Positions 34,901-46,640 of a stretch of DNA of 64,000 bases are shown one piece after another. The first letter of the stretch is position 1. The number at the start of each line of letters is the position of its first letter. This DNA is from Liolophura sinensis (taxonomy: Eukaryota > Mollusca > Polyplacophora > Chitonida > Chitonidae), in contig NC_088296.1 in NCBI RefSeq assembly GCF_032854445.1, forward strand, positions 21,071,853 through 21,135,852, in the 5' to 3' direction. The notes under the pieces were generated by a model. The model was not told the origin of the DNA and ran no database searches. It saw only the letters and a list, made by a program, of their open reading frames with translations. The position numbers and the translations under genes are program-made.

Positions 34901-35149
34901 AGGGGTCATAGTCACCAGCATAACCCTTCCGGCGGCTACGACTTGATCCTGAAATATCCCGGCGGTGCATCTGCAGCTAAGCTATTTAAGCAGGACCGCT
35001 GGAGTTCCTTGTAAATGATATAGTAGGCGTATTGTATGAACAGTTCAAGCAGTGGAGGAAATATTCTCCCAGTACATCCAATTTCCGAGAAAGCCATATT
35101 TACCACTTGGGTCTTTATCTCCGAAGTCAACAAGTTTTATGTGTCACAG

Positions 35150-35298
35150 GTTACTGCTTACACTGTTATCGGGAAAATACCGTCGACGTTAGAGAGTTAA
35201 AGCGAAAGATATTTCCTGATGTTGGCACAAACCGAGTGAACGAAATAGAGATTAATAACTTGACTTCAGTGTTCGGAGATACTTTCTTTCTATTTTAA
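35150..35298 (+). CDS. Candidate terminal exon, unrecognised
   Basis: Acceptor TTTATGTGTCACAG, then a phase-1 frame GYCLHCYRENTVDVRELKRK continuing to TAA at 35298. The composition looks protein-like (acidic/basic alternation, CLHC at the start). It is deleted from the paralogous block (junction near 62583). No partner exon was found; it does not contain the P-family cysteine module. Confidence 0.28.
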
Positions 35299-35473
35299 GA
35301 AAAACTGATCTGTGAAACCACTGGATTAGCGGATAAGAGCTAGCATCTTATGCCTTAAACTGCCACAAAATTGCCAGCATAGTTTTCGTCAATACGTTTG
35401 TACGCTTTGGTTCATGTCATACATTTTTCAGGTGTGTAGATGTGTGTACATATGTTGTGTCTTTCTGTTACAG

Positions 35474-35682
35474 GTCGAGTCCATGCCGCCAAAGTGTTGT
35501 CGCTACTGAAGTACATGTATCACACGTACATGTCAGACACCAGATATGACACCCCACCCAGTTGTATTATACTTACACCTGCTAACCAGTTTTGTTTGCA
35601 ACAGTGCAACAAGAACCATTTTAAAGGTCGTTGGAATGTCCCTCCGCCCTCCTCCGGGCATGCTGGGATTGACACTTGGTAA
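35474..35682 (+). CDS. Candidate terminal exon, unrecognised
   Basis: Acceptor TGTCTTTCTGTTACAG opens a phase-1 frame starting GRVHAAKVLSLLKYMYHTYM with three cysteines (PPSC, NQFC, QQC) and stop TAA at 35682. The interval 35400-35810 is precisely missing from the paralogue near 62675. It could be the second exon of another secreted product; no motif recognised. Confidence 0.28.
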
Positions 35683-35944
35683 TTAATTAAGGACGGCACA
35701 GAGGATACCCCCACACTGCTGTACATTGACTTGCCACTCTGCGCCGGAAACACCGAGGAAAAAAAGGAGGAAAAAATGAACTCCAAATACTATTTTTAGG
35801 TGTAAGTTTATAACAAATCTTAATCAAGTAAAAATCTGACAGTAATACGTTCTTAGATAGATTGTCGTTGGCGCCAGGATTCCACAAGATGTCTCCGTGA
35901 CACTGCACTTCATACTTATACTATTTGTATTTCTGCTTCTTGTC

Positions 35945-36335
35945 AAAGGGGGAGGATCGGTGGCCTAATGGTTAGAGCTTCCGCGTTGAAATCTGGAGAC
36001 CACGGAATTAAACCCGAGTCGGGTCATACCAAAGACTTTAAAAATGGTACTTGCTTGTCAACGGTGGTAATTGCTGCTGCCTCGCTTGGCGCTCAGCACT
36101 GACAGGTTAGAGCAAGGAAACGTGACTTTTCTTGGCCCGGTGTCAGTGGAATAAGACTGGGTGAGTTGTCATGTCTGTTGTCTTCGGCATGATCCTGCAG
36201 TGGTGGCACCACTCCAGCAGGCTTGACTGGCTCTGTCACAAGAAGACATAGTATATGAACACACACCTCTTGACTCCTCGTCGTCATATGGCTGGAAACT
36301 TGTTAAGTACGACGTTAAATCCCTAGCTATATAAC
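35945..36335 (+). mobile_element. tRNA-SINE family 2-like, long
   Basis: tRNA-like head 'ggtggcctaatggttagagc' (A box) and 'gaattaaacccgag' (B box), then 'ttgtcatgtctgttgtcttc', 'ggcatgat', 'catatggctggaaacttgtt' and 'aagtacgacgttaaatccc'. The 3' end shares the gacgttaaa motif with the family 2 copy at 26322, but the body differs, so it is a related subfamily. A head fragment of the same type starts at 16211. Confidence 0.8.
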
Positions 36336-37107
36336 CTCTAAGCCAACAAAAAAGTGCATTGTTGTCGACCGTCTTCTCCTCTCATTATCTAAAAAATCAT
36401 CTGCGCACTAAACATTTGGACACGAGTAATAAACGAGGACCAGGAATCTATGTAGAAGTGTAAAATCTCGCCTAAGAAGTCACGGCACTCCGAAGGCAGA
36501 ATCATACTCCTCACAGCGAGTGAACCGCTCTATGCTCGCTTTAAAACACAAAATTCTCCCTCCCACCTAGTTCAACGCGCGTGAGACTGCGTTGGCTAAG
36601 TCTCACAACTGCAATTCTCACCTGACATCCAGTGTAGAGGGTGGTCCTTTTACAGGACATCCTGCATTAGTTAGCGAGAACTTGGATGACTTCGTAACAG
36701 GGTGGATATTTATTTAACTGCACCACTATGGTGGTTGATAGCGGCCACTTTCACCGCGCTTTCAACGCCCCCGTGGGGGTCGTGGTTTTCTTAAAACATG
36801 GTAATATGGCGCATGAACACTAAAGGGAGCATTTCAAACGCCTTGGGCAACTGTTGTTGGGTTGAATTGACTTGCCTCCTAAAACAAAATAAGGATTAAT
36901 TTCTTTGTGTGATTCCCTGTCCGAAATGATTTAGATACTATTTTAGTCAACATGAAACTACTGGCAGTATTGGACAATGTACACTAGCAAGTGACCGTTT
37001 TATCCTTTCTGATATTTCTGCCATTTTACTGAGGGCCCATGCATATCATCATACAAAAATAAACCGGAAAATGCGGAGGTCGAGGAGGTGGCGGAGTGCG
37101 AAAAGGG
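36336..37107. other. No recognised gene
   Basis: Mixed AT- and GC-rich sequence. The words 'aacgcccccgtgggggtcgtg' at 36768-36788 echo the palindrome at 37108. No supported frame. Confidence 0.4.
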
Positions 37108-37184
37108 TTTTATTCAAATCACAACCTCTGCGCCCCGTTTTCAGCGGGGGCGTGGAGGTCGCAGTGTTCACGATTTGAATAAAA
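37108..37184. repeat. 77-bp near-perfect palindrome
   Basis: TTTTATTCAAATC (37108-37120) pairs with GATTTGAATAAAA (37172-37184), and inside it ACCTCTGCGCCCC pairs with GGGGCGTGGAGGT (one mismatch region). It could form a long hairpin or be a tiny foldback element. Confidence 0.85.
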
Positions 37185-37282
37185 GCTTTTTACAAGATAT
37201 CTGTAAATCATATTTAAAATTACACGTGGCAGAAAGTGTGGAAGCCCTAAAGCCAGCTTGTTTTCATGGTGTGTTTAAAACC

Positions 37283-37440
37283 CCTGCTGGATATTCATTT
37301 ATTCATTTATCTGATTGGAATGTTACACCGTAGGCCTACTGCAGAATATTTTATTTAAACGACCGTGGCCGGCATTATGGTGGGAGGAAACCGGAAAGGG
37401 TCCGGGAGATACCTTAAACCATCTGAAGGTTTCCTGACAT
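37283..37440 (-). mobile_element. tRNA-SINE family 1, diverged
   Basis: 'cattatggtgggaggaaacc' and 'ggtccgggagatacc' in reverse; related remnant at 62740-62810. Confidence 0.7.
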
Positions 37441-38100
37441 ACTTCCAGTGTTGATGAATAACATTTCATTAATAATGGTGGGTGTTATGGTTTATGAATT
37501 AAACGCCTGTGAACGCTTCGCATAGCTTTTGTTGTCTTTCATAGAATTTATCCAGGCAATTCTGTCAAGGATTGAGAGCATCACAGTTGAAAGTAACTTG
37601 TCCCGTTCATTTGCAGTAGAGTCACGAGTGACAGGTGTTCAGATACAGGTTCAGTTCGGATTCTCACGGATATCTGATGACCTCACATTACTCTGTTGGG
37701 TACATAAGATACAATGTAACACAAAACTAGTATTTCAAGGTCTAGTTGTGTTTTTGCAGTGTCATTTTCCCGATGTTCTCTTTAGTATGTCCCGGATCAG
37801 TGTGGAAAACTGTGAGGATTCCCCATTAAAAAAAGGTTATCCTTACGCTCTTACTATGAGTGGGAAAACCTCACCATGCTTAGTTCCTTTCGAGCTGAAA
37901 TAGGCCCTTATGGTGAGGCAGCGATGATATGAGCGTAGGTTATCCCTGGATTATCCCAACATCCCCCAAACATATATATTTATTTACTTACTGGATTGGT
38001 GTTTTACGCCGTATTCAAGAATATTTCACCTATACCACGGCGACCAGCATTATGGTGGGAGGAAACTGGGCAGAATCACGATGAACGAGTCTATGTACGT
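37340..38100. repeat. Duplicated block G, copy 1
   Basis: Matches 62740-63650. It has a single unit of the 41-bp sequence that is repeated four times in copy 2. The 124-codon frame 37529-37903 has a counterpart only over part of its length (63172-63369) and no recognisable domain. Confidence 0.85.
37975..38080 (-). mobile_element. tRNA-SINE family 1, 3' half
   Basis: 'ggattggtgttttacgcc' to 'tggtgggaggaaactgggc', reverse; shared with 63523-63635. A plus-strand fragment lies at 38228-38295. Confidence 0.85.
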
Positions 38101-38604
38101 GCACAATATAGCGACAGTCATACTGGATGAAAATGACGAGAAATACCAGTACTACTTTCATACTGTGACGGTGGCTCCTTCCTTCAATGCAGTTTCAGTG
38201 CCTTTTAATCATATACATATACCTATAATGCTAATTCTTGAAATGTCCCGCCGTCGTATAAGTGAACAATTTTTGATAACGGAGTGAAATTTTAATTAAA
38301 CATATAATTAAATTAATCAATGGAATGCTTTGGCGCATATACAAGGCACGACACCCAAAATGTTCATAGTGCATGCTCATTCCGAGGCAACCCATACTTT
38401 GCCCTCTCTCAAACGAGAAAATCCGATCGTCACTATTAAAATCTTAAATCTCACTAAATTTAGTTACGGAAGGTCTACACTGATGTTAATCAGACAGAGA
38501 GAAAAGAACACGCTAATCAGACGAATATGTAAGCGTGTAGCATAGGAATGATTACGGTAACGTAGTTTTATTTAATTCTTTTAAATTAATTAATTATTTT
38601 TTTT

Positions 38605-38735
38605 TATTTGTTTGATTGGAGTTTTACGCTGTACTTAATGATATTTGACGTATTCGACGGTGGCCAGCAATATGGTGGGAGGAAACCCTTGAAAAACCCA
38701 TGACCATTCTCAGGTTGCTGCAAGACCTTCAGTTT
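38605..38735 (-). mobile_element. tRNA-SINE family 1, truncated
   Basis: 'tttgattggagttttacgc', 'caatatggtgggaggaaacc', 'ctcaggttgctgcaagacc', reverse. Confidence 0.82.
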
Positions 38736-38782
38736 TAGTTGAGGGTGAAAGCAAATACCAGTTACAAGTGAACAGAATACAA

Positions 38783-38784
38783 TA

Positions 38785-38864
<80 letters not shown>
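38783..38864. repeat. (AT)n microsatellite
   Basis: About 40 AT units next to a SINE. The 90-codon minus-strand ORF over it is Tyr-Ile repeat only. A C-tract follows at 39007-39020. Confidence 0.98.
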
Positions 38865-38869
<5 letters not shown>

Positions 38870-39328
38870 GGGACAAATCAGTAAGGAAATAAGTGTGTTA
38901 CATATCAATAAGAAAATACTTCGTGTACGTACAGGATTACTTTATTTACAACGTTATATGATACTTTTTTAATATTGAAGTATTTTTATTAAGTTAAAGC
39001 CCAAGCCCCCCCCCCCCCCCATCACGTTCAAAAACAAATCGATTGTCGTACTTATGTTTAGACGCACTTGTTCATGAACTCCTAACAACATTTAGTTGAT
39101 TATTTGTCTCTGTCCAATCCCAGGGCAGACGTGAAACAATAAGCGTACAAAGAAACATGAAACATGTATTTCCCATGTATCATTTACATGCTGTTTAATG
39201 CAATTCATCCGAGGAAAATACTAAGGTATTTATGCGTATTTAAATGAAATGCTGGAGTTTAAAGTTAGAAGTACGAGTCCACAAGTTAGAAGTACGAGTC
39301 CACACAAATAGTGTAAAGCCGATGGCAA

Positions 39329-39489
39329 TCATGACAACACACTGGACGAGAGACGTGGTAGGCGTTTTGTTCTGAATCGTATGAAGCGAAGCCTGAAATG
39401 GCAACCGCACGTCTTCTGACACATTCTTGTGAAACACCAGGTTCCGCGACAAAAAGCACACAGAGCAAACCGCAAATTGTCCAAGGTTT
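39329..39489 (-). CDS. P4 exon 2: cysteine module of a secreted peptide
   Basis: Minus-strand acceptor ATATTTGTATTTTCAG; the phase-1 frame gives 52 residues to TGA (39331-39329). With exon 1 the precursor is 83 residues. Cysteines are at 41, 44, 49, 54, 58 and 60: C-x2-C-x4-C-x4-C-x3-C-x-C, as in P1 and P2 except one residue shorter in the last gap. The core is ALCAFCRGTWCFTRMCQKTC, with Trp48 between Cys2 and Cys3. The tail (61-83) is strongly cationic, with six Arg and one Lys alternating with Phe, Leu and Ile. All three minus-strand frames are open here (39240-39644, 39286-39501, 39329-39553); family motif and splice phase select this one. Confidence 0.72.
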
Positions 39490-39689
39490 CTGAAAATACA
39501 AATATACATGTAAATTGTGTTGTGAAAAAGGGAATCTGTAAAATGGTTGACAATGTGGTATTTATCGATTACTTCAGTGAATGCAGAATCGATTCTGATT
39601 GGCTGTTGTGAGATATAGGCATGTCCAGTCCATGCCTGGCACAAGCTGAATTTTAGGTATGGCAGATTACTTCAAGCGTGACCAAATTA

Positions 39690-40000
39690 TAGAGTTTAAC
39701 ACAGGGCACTCTGCCTTCACTGTCAGCCAATCAGTGTCGATTCTGTATACTTTTAAAAAGTCCTATGCTGTGTACTCATTTAAATACGAAAGTCATTTAC
39801 AAAATTTTACAAAATGTTGTAATGGGTAGGATGGTTTTATGTTTCATGTATTCAGCCTCCGCCCACTTTGCCGGGTTACAGTTTTGGTACTGGTGGTGTT
39901 TGGTATATCAGCGAGTGCCAGTCCTTCACTGGGAAGGATTTACTCCAAAACGGTATGGGCGTCAACAAAATCTATATATTTCAGGGTATTTTGTGAATAA
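39690..40000. repeat. Duplicated block H, copy 1
   Basis: Matches 63730-64000 ('acacagggca', 'agccaatcagtgtcgattctg', 'cctccgcccactttgccggg') and leaves the window with it. The 110-codon frame 39765-40097 has a shortened counterpart at 63712-63939; no domain recognised. Confidence 0.88.
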
Positions 40001-41248
40001 AATTTACAAGAAAAAACTCAAAATCTGCCGTTATACAAAACAGACGCTGAAACTGCTTGGAGTATTTTGGTCCTTCTCTGGATCAAGCAAACCGTGACTT
40101 GTAAGCTGCTCAACACCAAGTTCGACGACTCGGTTTTGTAGCTTAAAATAAGATTGCCGGGATCTATAACACTATAACAAGGTAAAAAGTGGTCCAAAGA
40201 TTCTACCACTTATCAATGGTCACATAATCCCGTAGCGTGGAGATTCAATCTGTGCAGACGTGCGTGTAGTTGGCGGATTGTGCAAGGGATCCTAAAAAGC
40301 ATATCACCTTACAACCTCTTAGTTGAATAAAAGCATCCTTTAAAGATGGAGAAAACATAAAAATGACATAAAGTTCAGGTGAAAGAGTGCAAAAAGTTTT
40401 TCCTAAATGTGGTTTTCAATATTTTTCCGATTTTCGACTCAGGATTGACCCTGGATCTACCGCTCCCGAAGCGAACGCTCTACCGGGGGTGGTCCAACTT
40501 TTGGTATTTATAGTCTTTCTTCAATAATGTTATAAATGAGGATATAACACAGGTTTAATAAATATTTTTGTGCTAAAATTTGTTCTTTTCAGCTAACATA
40601 CGTATTAAACCGCAATTTGGATTATATTTATATTTTTAATATGTTCATAAATATTATCATATTTAAGGTTAAATGCAAATGTTTCGATATAAACAGCAAA
40701 TTTACATTCAAATAAATTTATTAGACAAGCGTCGCATCTTTATTTAGAACATTATTATGCAACAAAGGTAAATACCATGGTTGGTCCCAAATACCCAACA
40801 TACAAAAGTATTTCCAAATATCTTTTTCTCCAGAAAAAAAATTCAAAAAAAATATTAATGATTATATTTTCAATTAAGTTTTGACACTCGTTCATCTCAT
40901 TTTAGTATCATACTTATGTTGTCTTTTCCTTTAAGTAGTGATTCTAACCGTCGTAAATGAACCCAGAACGAAATACGCACAAAACTCTCCCCACCGAAAT
41001 TTGTGTCTATGTACGTATACCTCCAAAATAATTTAAGGATACATGAAGGGCTTGATTTGTATCTTTTTTTCAATCTTTTTTTTCAATCTCGTTTAGAATA
41101 TATCCTAACATATGAAAGTACATAAAAACTTGCCAGCTTTTATCTTGCGACGTAAAATGGTTTTTCTACGATTTAAGTGGTCAGTCAAGAAAATAAATTG
41201 CCTGCGGTGATAGCTGTCAATGCAACGCTAAACTGACACCACATTGCC
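40001..41248. other. P4 intron, AT-rich
   Basis: Contains a SINE family 2 head fragment at 40434-40492 in reverse ('ggattgaccctggatctacc', 'gaagcgaacgctctacc'). Otherwise no recognised element. Confidence 0.5.
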
Positions 41249-42568
41249 ACAAGTCCTTGATTGACATTATTTTCAAAAATGTCCAACCAATGGCGGAAAA
41301 TTTGCATAAAACAAAAGCGTTATTACGGGTTATAAAATATGCCTCAAAAGTTAAAAAATTAAAACCTCGATTAAAAGATAAAGAAAAAATTGAAACAACT
41401 CTTTTAATTTCCTAGAAAATCTCATCTTTGTTTTTTAGTTGGTTTTCCTGTATCCCTTCAGCAGATACAGCTTTTATCCGCATTGACTCGATACAGTGGC
41501 TGACTAGGAAGTATGACACGACGCGCTGGGTACATGTTTAGTAAAACACATTATTCAGCGAGGATCTGTTGGTTTTCAGATTACAATGGAAGCCTGACCA
41601 CATAATGTTAAACAAACTTAATTTATTATACCTCAAGCCCTGTTTAAAAATGGGACCACATTTGTCGGCGATTAGTGTATTACTAATTTTCATGAGTGTT
41701 GTTTAACGTCATATTCAAGAATTTTACATTTACACTATGACGCTCAATTGCATAGGTAGCGGAAGTTAGAGTAGATTGCGTGAACCACCGACTTTTGGCG
41801 ATTTACTGGCAAATTTCCCTATTTGTGACGTGCAGGTAAGCCCACCGTAATGATGGGTTAGGGTTAGGGTCAGATTGTCACAGGAGCGTCTTCAATTGCT
41901 TACTTGTCCACGGCCCATTTGTAAAACACGAGATATTGATTTATATCTGTATTAATCCATTTATTAAACTAATGATCGACTGATAAATCAATTTGAATGA
42001 TAACGAAACTGTTTTCCATAATATGCGAAAACTTTTTTCTTTAGAATATCGCCCATTGACAAAGAAGACTTCCTGATAAAGATGTCATACCTAAATGGAA
42101 AATTTTACCATATGAAGGATTTTGGATTAATACTTCTTTTGTGACGTCACAGCTAATATATTAACTGGAATTTTCAACACGTCCAGGAGTGAGCGTCAGC
42201 TTGCCCCAAGCAGGCTGTGACGTATCGTGATGGTTCCAGTGACTGATGGCCATAGTCGTTAAGATTGACCGCAGCATGCACGTAACGACTGGAATAGAAC
42301 GTCAGTTGTGCCGCGCCGTTATTTCGCATTCATGAGCACTTAAGACTTGACACAGTCGAGTTAAGCTGAGTTGGGTGTTAAGCTCTCGTGTATGCCTTAG
42401 CATTAGACGCTCGTAAGGCAGACAAACACACAAACACACAAACATCGAACGAGACTTCACAAAAGCACCAATGTCCATAAAAATAAAGGAACGCGGACAA
42501 TCTAAGTAGATCAACCTTTTAAAATACTGAGTAAGCCGGGAAAATGTTTTTGGAATAGTGCTACATAC

Positions 42569-42659
42569 TTAAATACTTTTTCAGTTCTGCGCCACATGGT
42601 GTCACTGTGACCTGCATGATGACCAAAAAAGCGATAGCCCACAACAACAGCTTCTTCAT
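42569..42659 (-). CDS. P4 exon 1: signal peptide
   Basis: ATG at 42659 (minus) starts MKKLLLWAIAFLVIMQ, a textbook signal peptide, followed by VTVTPCGAELKKYL. The exon ends TTTAA|GTATGT, a strong donor, after 30 codons plus one base: phase 1, and the same length as P1 exon 1. The upstream in-frame extension to 42836 lacks a reason to be coding because a TATA box lies within it. The intron to exon 2 is 3079 bp and crosses the left part of duplicated block A. Partner assignment rests on strand, phase and intron length, not on transcripts. Confidence 0.68.
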
Positions 42660-42750
42660 CTTGAAACTCCTCACGATTCTTCTCTGCATCAACAGAGTTC
42701 GCCTGTCCTCGTCTGGTGGTTCTAGGTCGCACTGAACACCTGGGCTCGAG

Positions 42751-42757
42751 TTATAAA
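42751..42757 (-). promoter_or_regulatory. TATA box of P4
   Basis: TTTATAA on the minus strand, 98 bp before the ATG; an initiator-like TCAGTGC lies about 25 bp downstream (42729-42735). Confidence 0.55.
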
Positions 42758-43365
42758 CCGACACGACGAACAGGACGATACAGTGGCTGTCTAGGAAGTA
42801 TGACACAATGTGCTGGGTACATGTATAGTAAAACACATTATTCAGCGAGGATCTGTTGGTTTTCAGATTACTATGGAAATAATGGATAAATCAATTTGAA
42901 TGATAACGAAACTGTTTTCCATAACATGCGAGAACTTTGTTCTTTAGAAAATCGCCCATTGACAAAAAGACTTCCTGATAAAGACGTCATATCTAAATGG
43001 ACAATTTTACCATATGAAGGCTTTTGGATTGAGACTTCTTTTGTGACGTCACAGCTAATATATAACCTGGAATTTCCAACACGTCCAGGAGTGAGCGTCA
43101 GCTTGCCCCAAGCAGAAAACACCAATGGTGCTTTAAGTGGCATGTGCAAAGTAAAATATCGCATTTTACACCTTATCGTAGCAAGTCAGCGAGATATCGA
43201 AGGCACTTTATACTTCCTATTATAATTACCCTATAAAACTTTTTCGTCTTAATTTTATATACAATGATGCTTCAGAAAAAGGGTTTTATATTATCATCAC
43301 TTTACAGCCAAAATACTTTTGTCGATCTCGTCCCAACTAAGATTTGAAATGCGTGACACACAAAG

Positions 43366-43550
43366 TTATTTATTTATTGATATGATTGGTGTTTTATGCC
43401 GTACTCAAGAATATTTCTCTTATACAAGGGCAGCCAGCATAGGAGGAAACTCAAGAACATCCGTAGGCGGCTGGCAGACTTACCCAGGTAGGGCCGGAGT
43501 TTAAGTTTACATGAGCTTGACTTGAACTCACAGCGACTCAAACAAAGTAA
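43366..43550 (-). mobile_element. tRNA-SINE family 1, with internal deletion
   Basis: 'gattggtgttttatgccg', 'gtactcaagaatatttctc', then 'tggacttgaactcacagcg'-like B box region ('tgacttgaactcacagcg') in reverse. Orthologue of the fragment at 10237-10330. Confidence 0.82.
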
Positions 43551-45177
43551 ATGGACGAACACATCGTTGTATCTAAACTACATCGGATATCATTAACTTG
43601 ATGGTAGGTCATTTAGGACACATATATAGTAATACTCTAGCTGAGGTAAATTGACGAGAGGCCTATTTCACCGATTACGTGTGACCATTTGCCAATTATC
43701 ACACTATGGTCGCTGAACTAGATTTACTCTCAGTGTTTTAAGTCTTTTATATCAATAGTGTTAATTGATTTATGCGATGGTTATTTAATGTTATCTATCC
43801 TCAAGAATTTGCCCCTTCTTCGACCTTGGTCGATTGCGTGATTAGAAGAAAGCAGAGTGCATGTTGTAAGCCACAAAAGCCCGTTATAGACGAGAGGTGA
43901 GGACGCATCTTAATTTAACTATACTGGTGTTGTATCGTGATGGTTCCAGTGACTGATGGCCATAATCGTTAAGATTGACCCCAGCATGCACGTAACGACT
44001 GGAATAGAACGTCAGTTTGACCTGACACAGCAGTCGAGTTGAGCTGAGTGGGGTGTTAAGCTCTCGTGTATGCATTAGCATTAGACGATGGTAAAGCAGA
44101 CCAACACACAAACATCGAACGAGACTTCAGAAAAGCACCAATTTCCATAATTCCATATTAGTTCCCTAATAGTTTGTGTTATAGGTCGTTTTGGGAATTG
44201 GACTGATGATTATTTACCTGGACGAGATTATTGCTGTTACTAATTGACGGCCAGTATGCTAATGTCTGTTTGGACACATGGATCCAGTACAGTATAACAC
44301 AACTCTGTGATGCTTACTCAGTGCCAGAAACTACTATGCGTACGGTACTGTGCGATACTGTGCGAATCACATTCGCTCAGTGTATAGCAGCTACTGTGCG
44401 ATACCGTAAGCTTTAAGCGACGTGCTGTGCGGTAAATGGCTCTACCATTGTGCGTACATGTCTGGAATTAGCACACAGTACTTCTGGGTTTTTGGACATT
44501 TCTGAATAGTAATCACATAGTTTAGAACCGCACACTAGCGGTTTTCACGCCACGATTTGGCCGCTCTTAAAACAGTTCTTTATCACTGAATCTCTGTTTA
44601 TCTGAAACAGCTTTTTATTGCCTAACACGAATCGAAACTTGTTAATTTGAAGTTGTTGAAGAGGGAATTATATTTACTGGCATGGCCTAAAATTTCTCTC
44701 AATAATTGAATTGGAGAGAGGCAACTGCTAAACTGAGCATTTTGTTGCTCTAGGTTACAATTGTCCAGTGCCAGTACATCAAGGTTATCATCCACTACCT
44801 TCCAGTGCAATTCACAAAACACTTTTCTATAATCAGCAAATCTCCCTAAATCAGGATAAACGAGCAACTAGACGGGAACGAAATTTTACGTAACTTAGGG
44901 TTCTCCTTGTTGATGATTTTCGCTTTTTTACATCGACAGAAAACAGTGAGCACTGGTTTACCCTGGGTACATCAGCTTCTCTTACCCATAAAACCAACCG
45001 CAGTCTTGTTTACCGGTTAACAACATCCAAATGAGTAAATACATCAGCAAATTAAAAAAAAAACAAGTCTTTGTAAAATTCATTAGGCAAAGTCGAAGAC
45101 AAACCAATGACAGCTGAAGTCGAACTTCCTGTCTCAGAGGTCAAAATATCATCAGCGTAATACTGTCTTAAGCCACG

Positions 45178-45683
45178 ATCACACGGTGCGATTTTGAGTC
45201 GAATAGTCGAAAGAAAATAAGGTATGCGCCTATTGCATACAATTGTAGTACACGTCAAATCGGATTGTCTGAAAGCGGATTATTCACAGTAAAAAGATGT
45301 GTTTTGTTCTGATGCAAGCGTTTCAGATATTTACGATAAAAGCACATGCCTTTATAACTAAACAAAGTGTTCATGAACAGACACCAGGGTTCAGTTATAA
45401 AATATAACACGGATGTTTATAACCGGAAAATCTGTTCTAATGTGTATAAAACAGACTGGTCCTTTTTTTATTCTAGTTGTCGAATTCAGAGAGTCTGTGC
45501 GATAAATTGCATTTTGTAAACGCAGCTTGAAGCGAAAATAGAACAGACCCATATTTCACCCTATATACAAGCCGAGCTCACACGATGCAATTGTTGGATT
45601 CTGAAACTAAATTTATATGAAGTTTGGTTAGGTCTTGTTTTTCGTTCGACAGGTCGACTCGACACTCGCACCACATGAATATC
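45178..45683. mobile_element. MITE with CACACGGTGCGA-type ends, copy 2
   Basis: Left 'tcacacggtgcgattttgag' against right (reverse complement) 'gtggtgcgagtgtcgagtcg'. Orthologue of 11405-11905. Frame 45561-45770 overlaps its right end. Confidence 0.55.
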
Positions 45684-46404
45684 GAAATCGGTGAATGTGT
45701 CATCTTGAGTCCAGACAGAGATTCCCTCACTGTGTGCAAATAAATAAGATTGCCGCGATAAAAATGTCAAACATTCTTGGATCTGGGAGTAGAAACTGAT
45801 GTACTTGTATGTGACCAGGCGTCAACCATTATCCACTTCAGGAATGAATAATCGCAAGAAATATTTCCAAAACAACGTTTAACAGAAACACGACCTCTGA
45901 AATAAGAATGTATCTAGTATAAAGAAACTAGAACGATTAATGCAAAGAGAATCTGTCAAGTTTTCAATGATGTCGCAAATGTAGAAAGACTAAGAGCATA
46001 GAGAGAGAAACCAGAGCAATGAAGACGATATTGTAATTGATGAATGGTCATACATAACTGGTGAAACATACGCTCATATTATCAGCGAGAATTACCTTAG
46101 CATACTTCAGTTCGTTACTGCGGCTGATATACATAGGCTTACTAGAAGACATGAAATTTAAAATTCTCCGCCGCATGGAATTTAAAAATCTACGTCAACC
46201 AGTGAAACGCAACTACGCACACCGGTTGCTGCACGACAAATCTTTACATGTAATTTGTCAGGGATAGGGACATCCCTTACCAAGTTCCTCGTCACCTTAT
46301 AGAGGCTTGAAACCAATTAGCAGTAAGTTTATGCTTTTGTATTTTGACATGGCTGACAAGCAAGAATAATAAATAGACAAGGGATTTTCACAACACTTTG
46401 GACG

Positions 46405-46640
46405 GACGGATTGATTAGCACTTGGAAGCACAACAAAATCTTTGCTGGCAGTCTGACTGATCCGATCCCTGTGAGTTCAAGTCGTGCTCAGGCTGGCTTC
46501 CTCACCAGCCATACGTAGGAAGATCTTCTAGCAGCCCGCGAATGGTCGAGGGTTTCCTCCCACCATAATGCTGGCTGCCGTCGTATAACTGAAATATCCT
46601 TAAGCACGGTACGGCGTAAAACAACAAAGAATTAAATAAC
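46405..46640 (+). mobile_element. tRNA-SINE family 1, degenerate head
   Basis: Orthologue of 12595-12832, better preserved in the body ('caccataatgctggctgccg'). Confidence 0.82.

Noticed and set aside
39240-39644. 134-codon and 71-codon minus-strand frames over P4 exon 2
   Set aside because: The 71-codon frame even looks like a signal peptide plus cysteines, but only the third frame gives the family cysteine spacing in the correct splice phase.
41855-41870. Telomere-like GGGTTAGGGTTAGGGT
   Set aside because: Only about two and a half units, interstitial, in the middle of block A.
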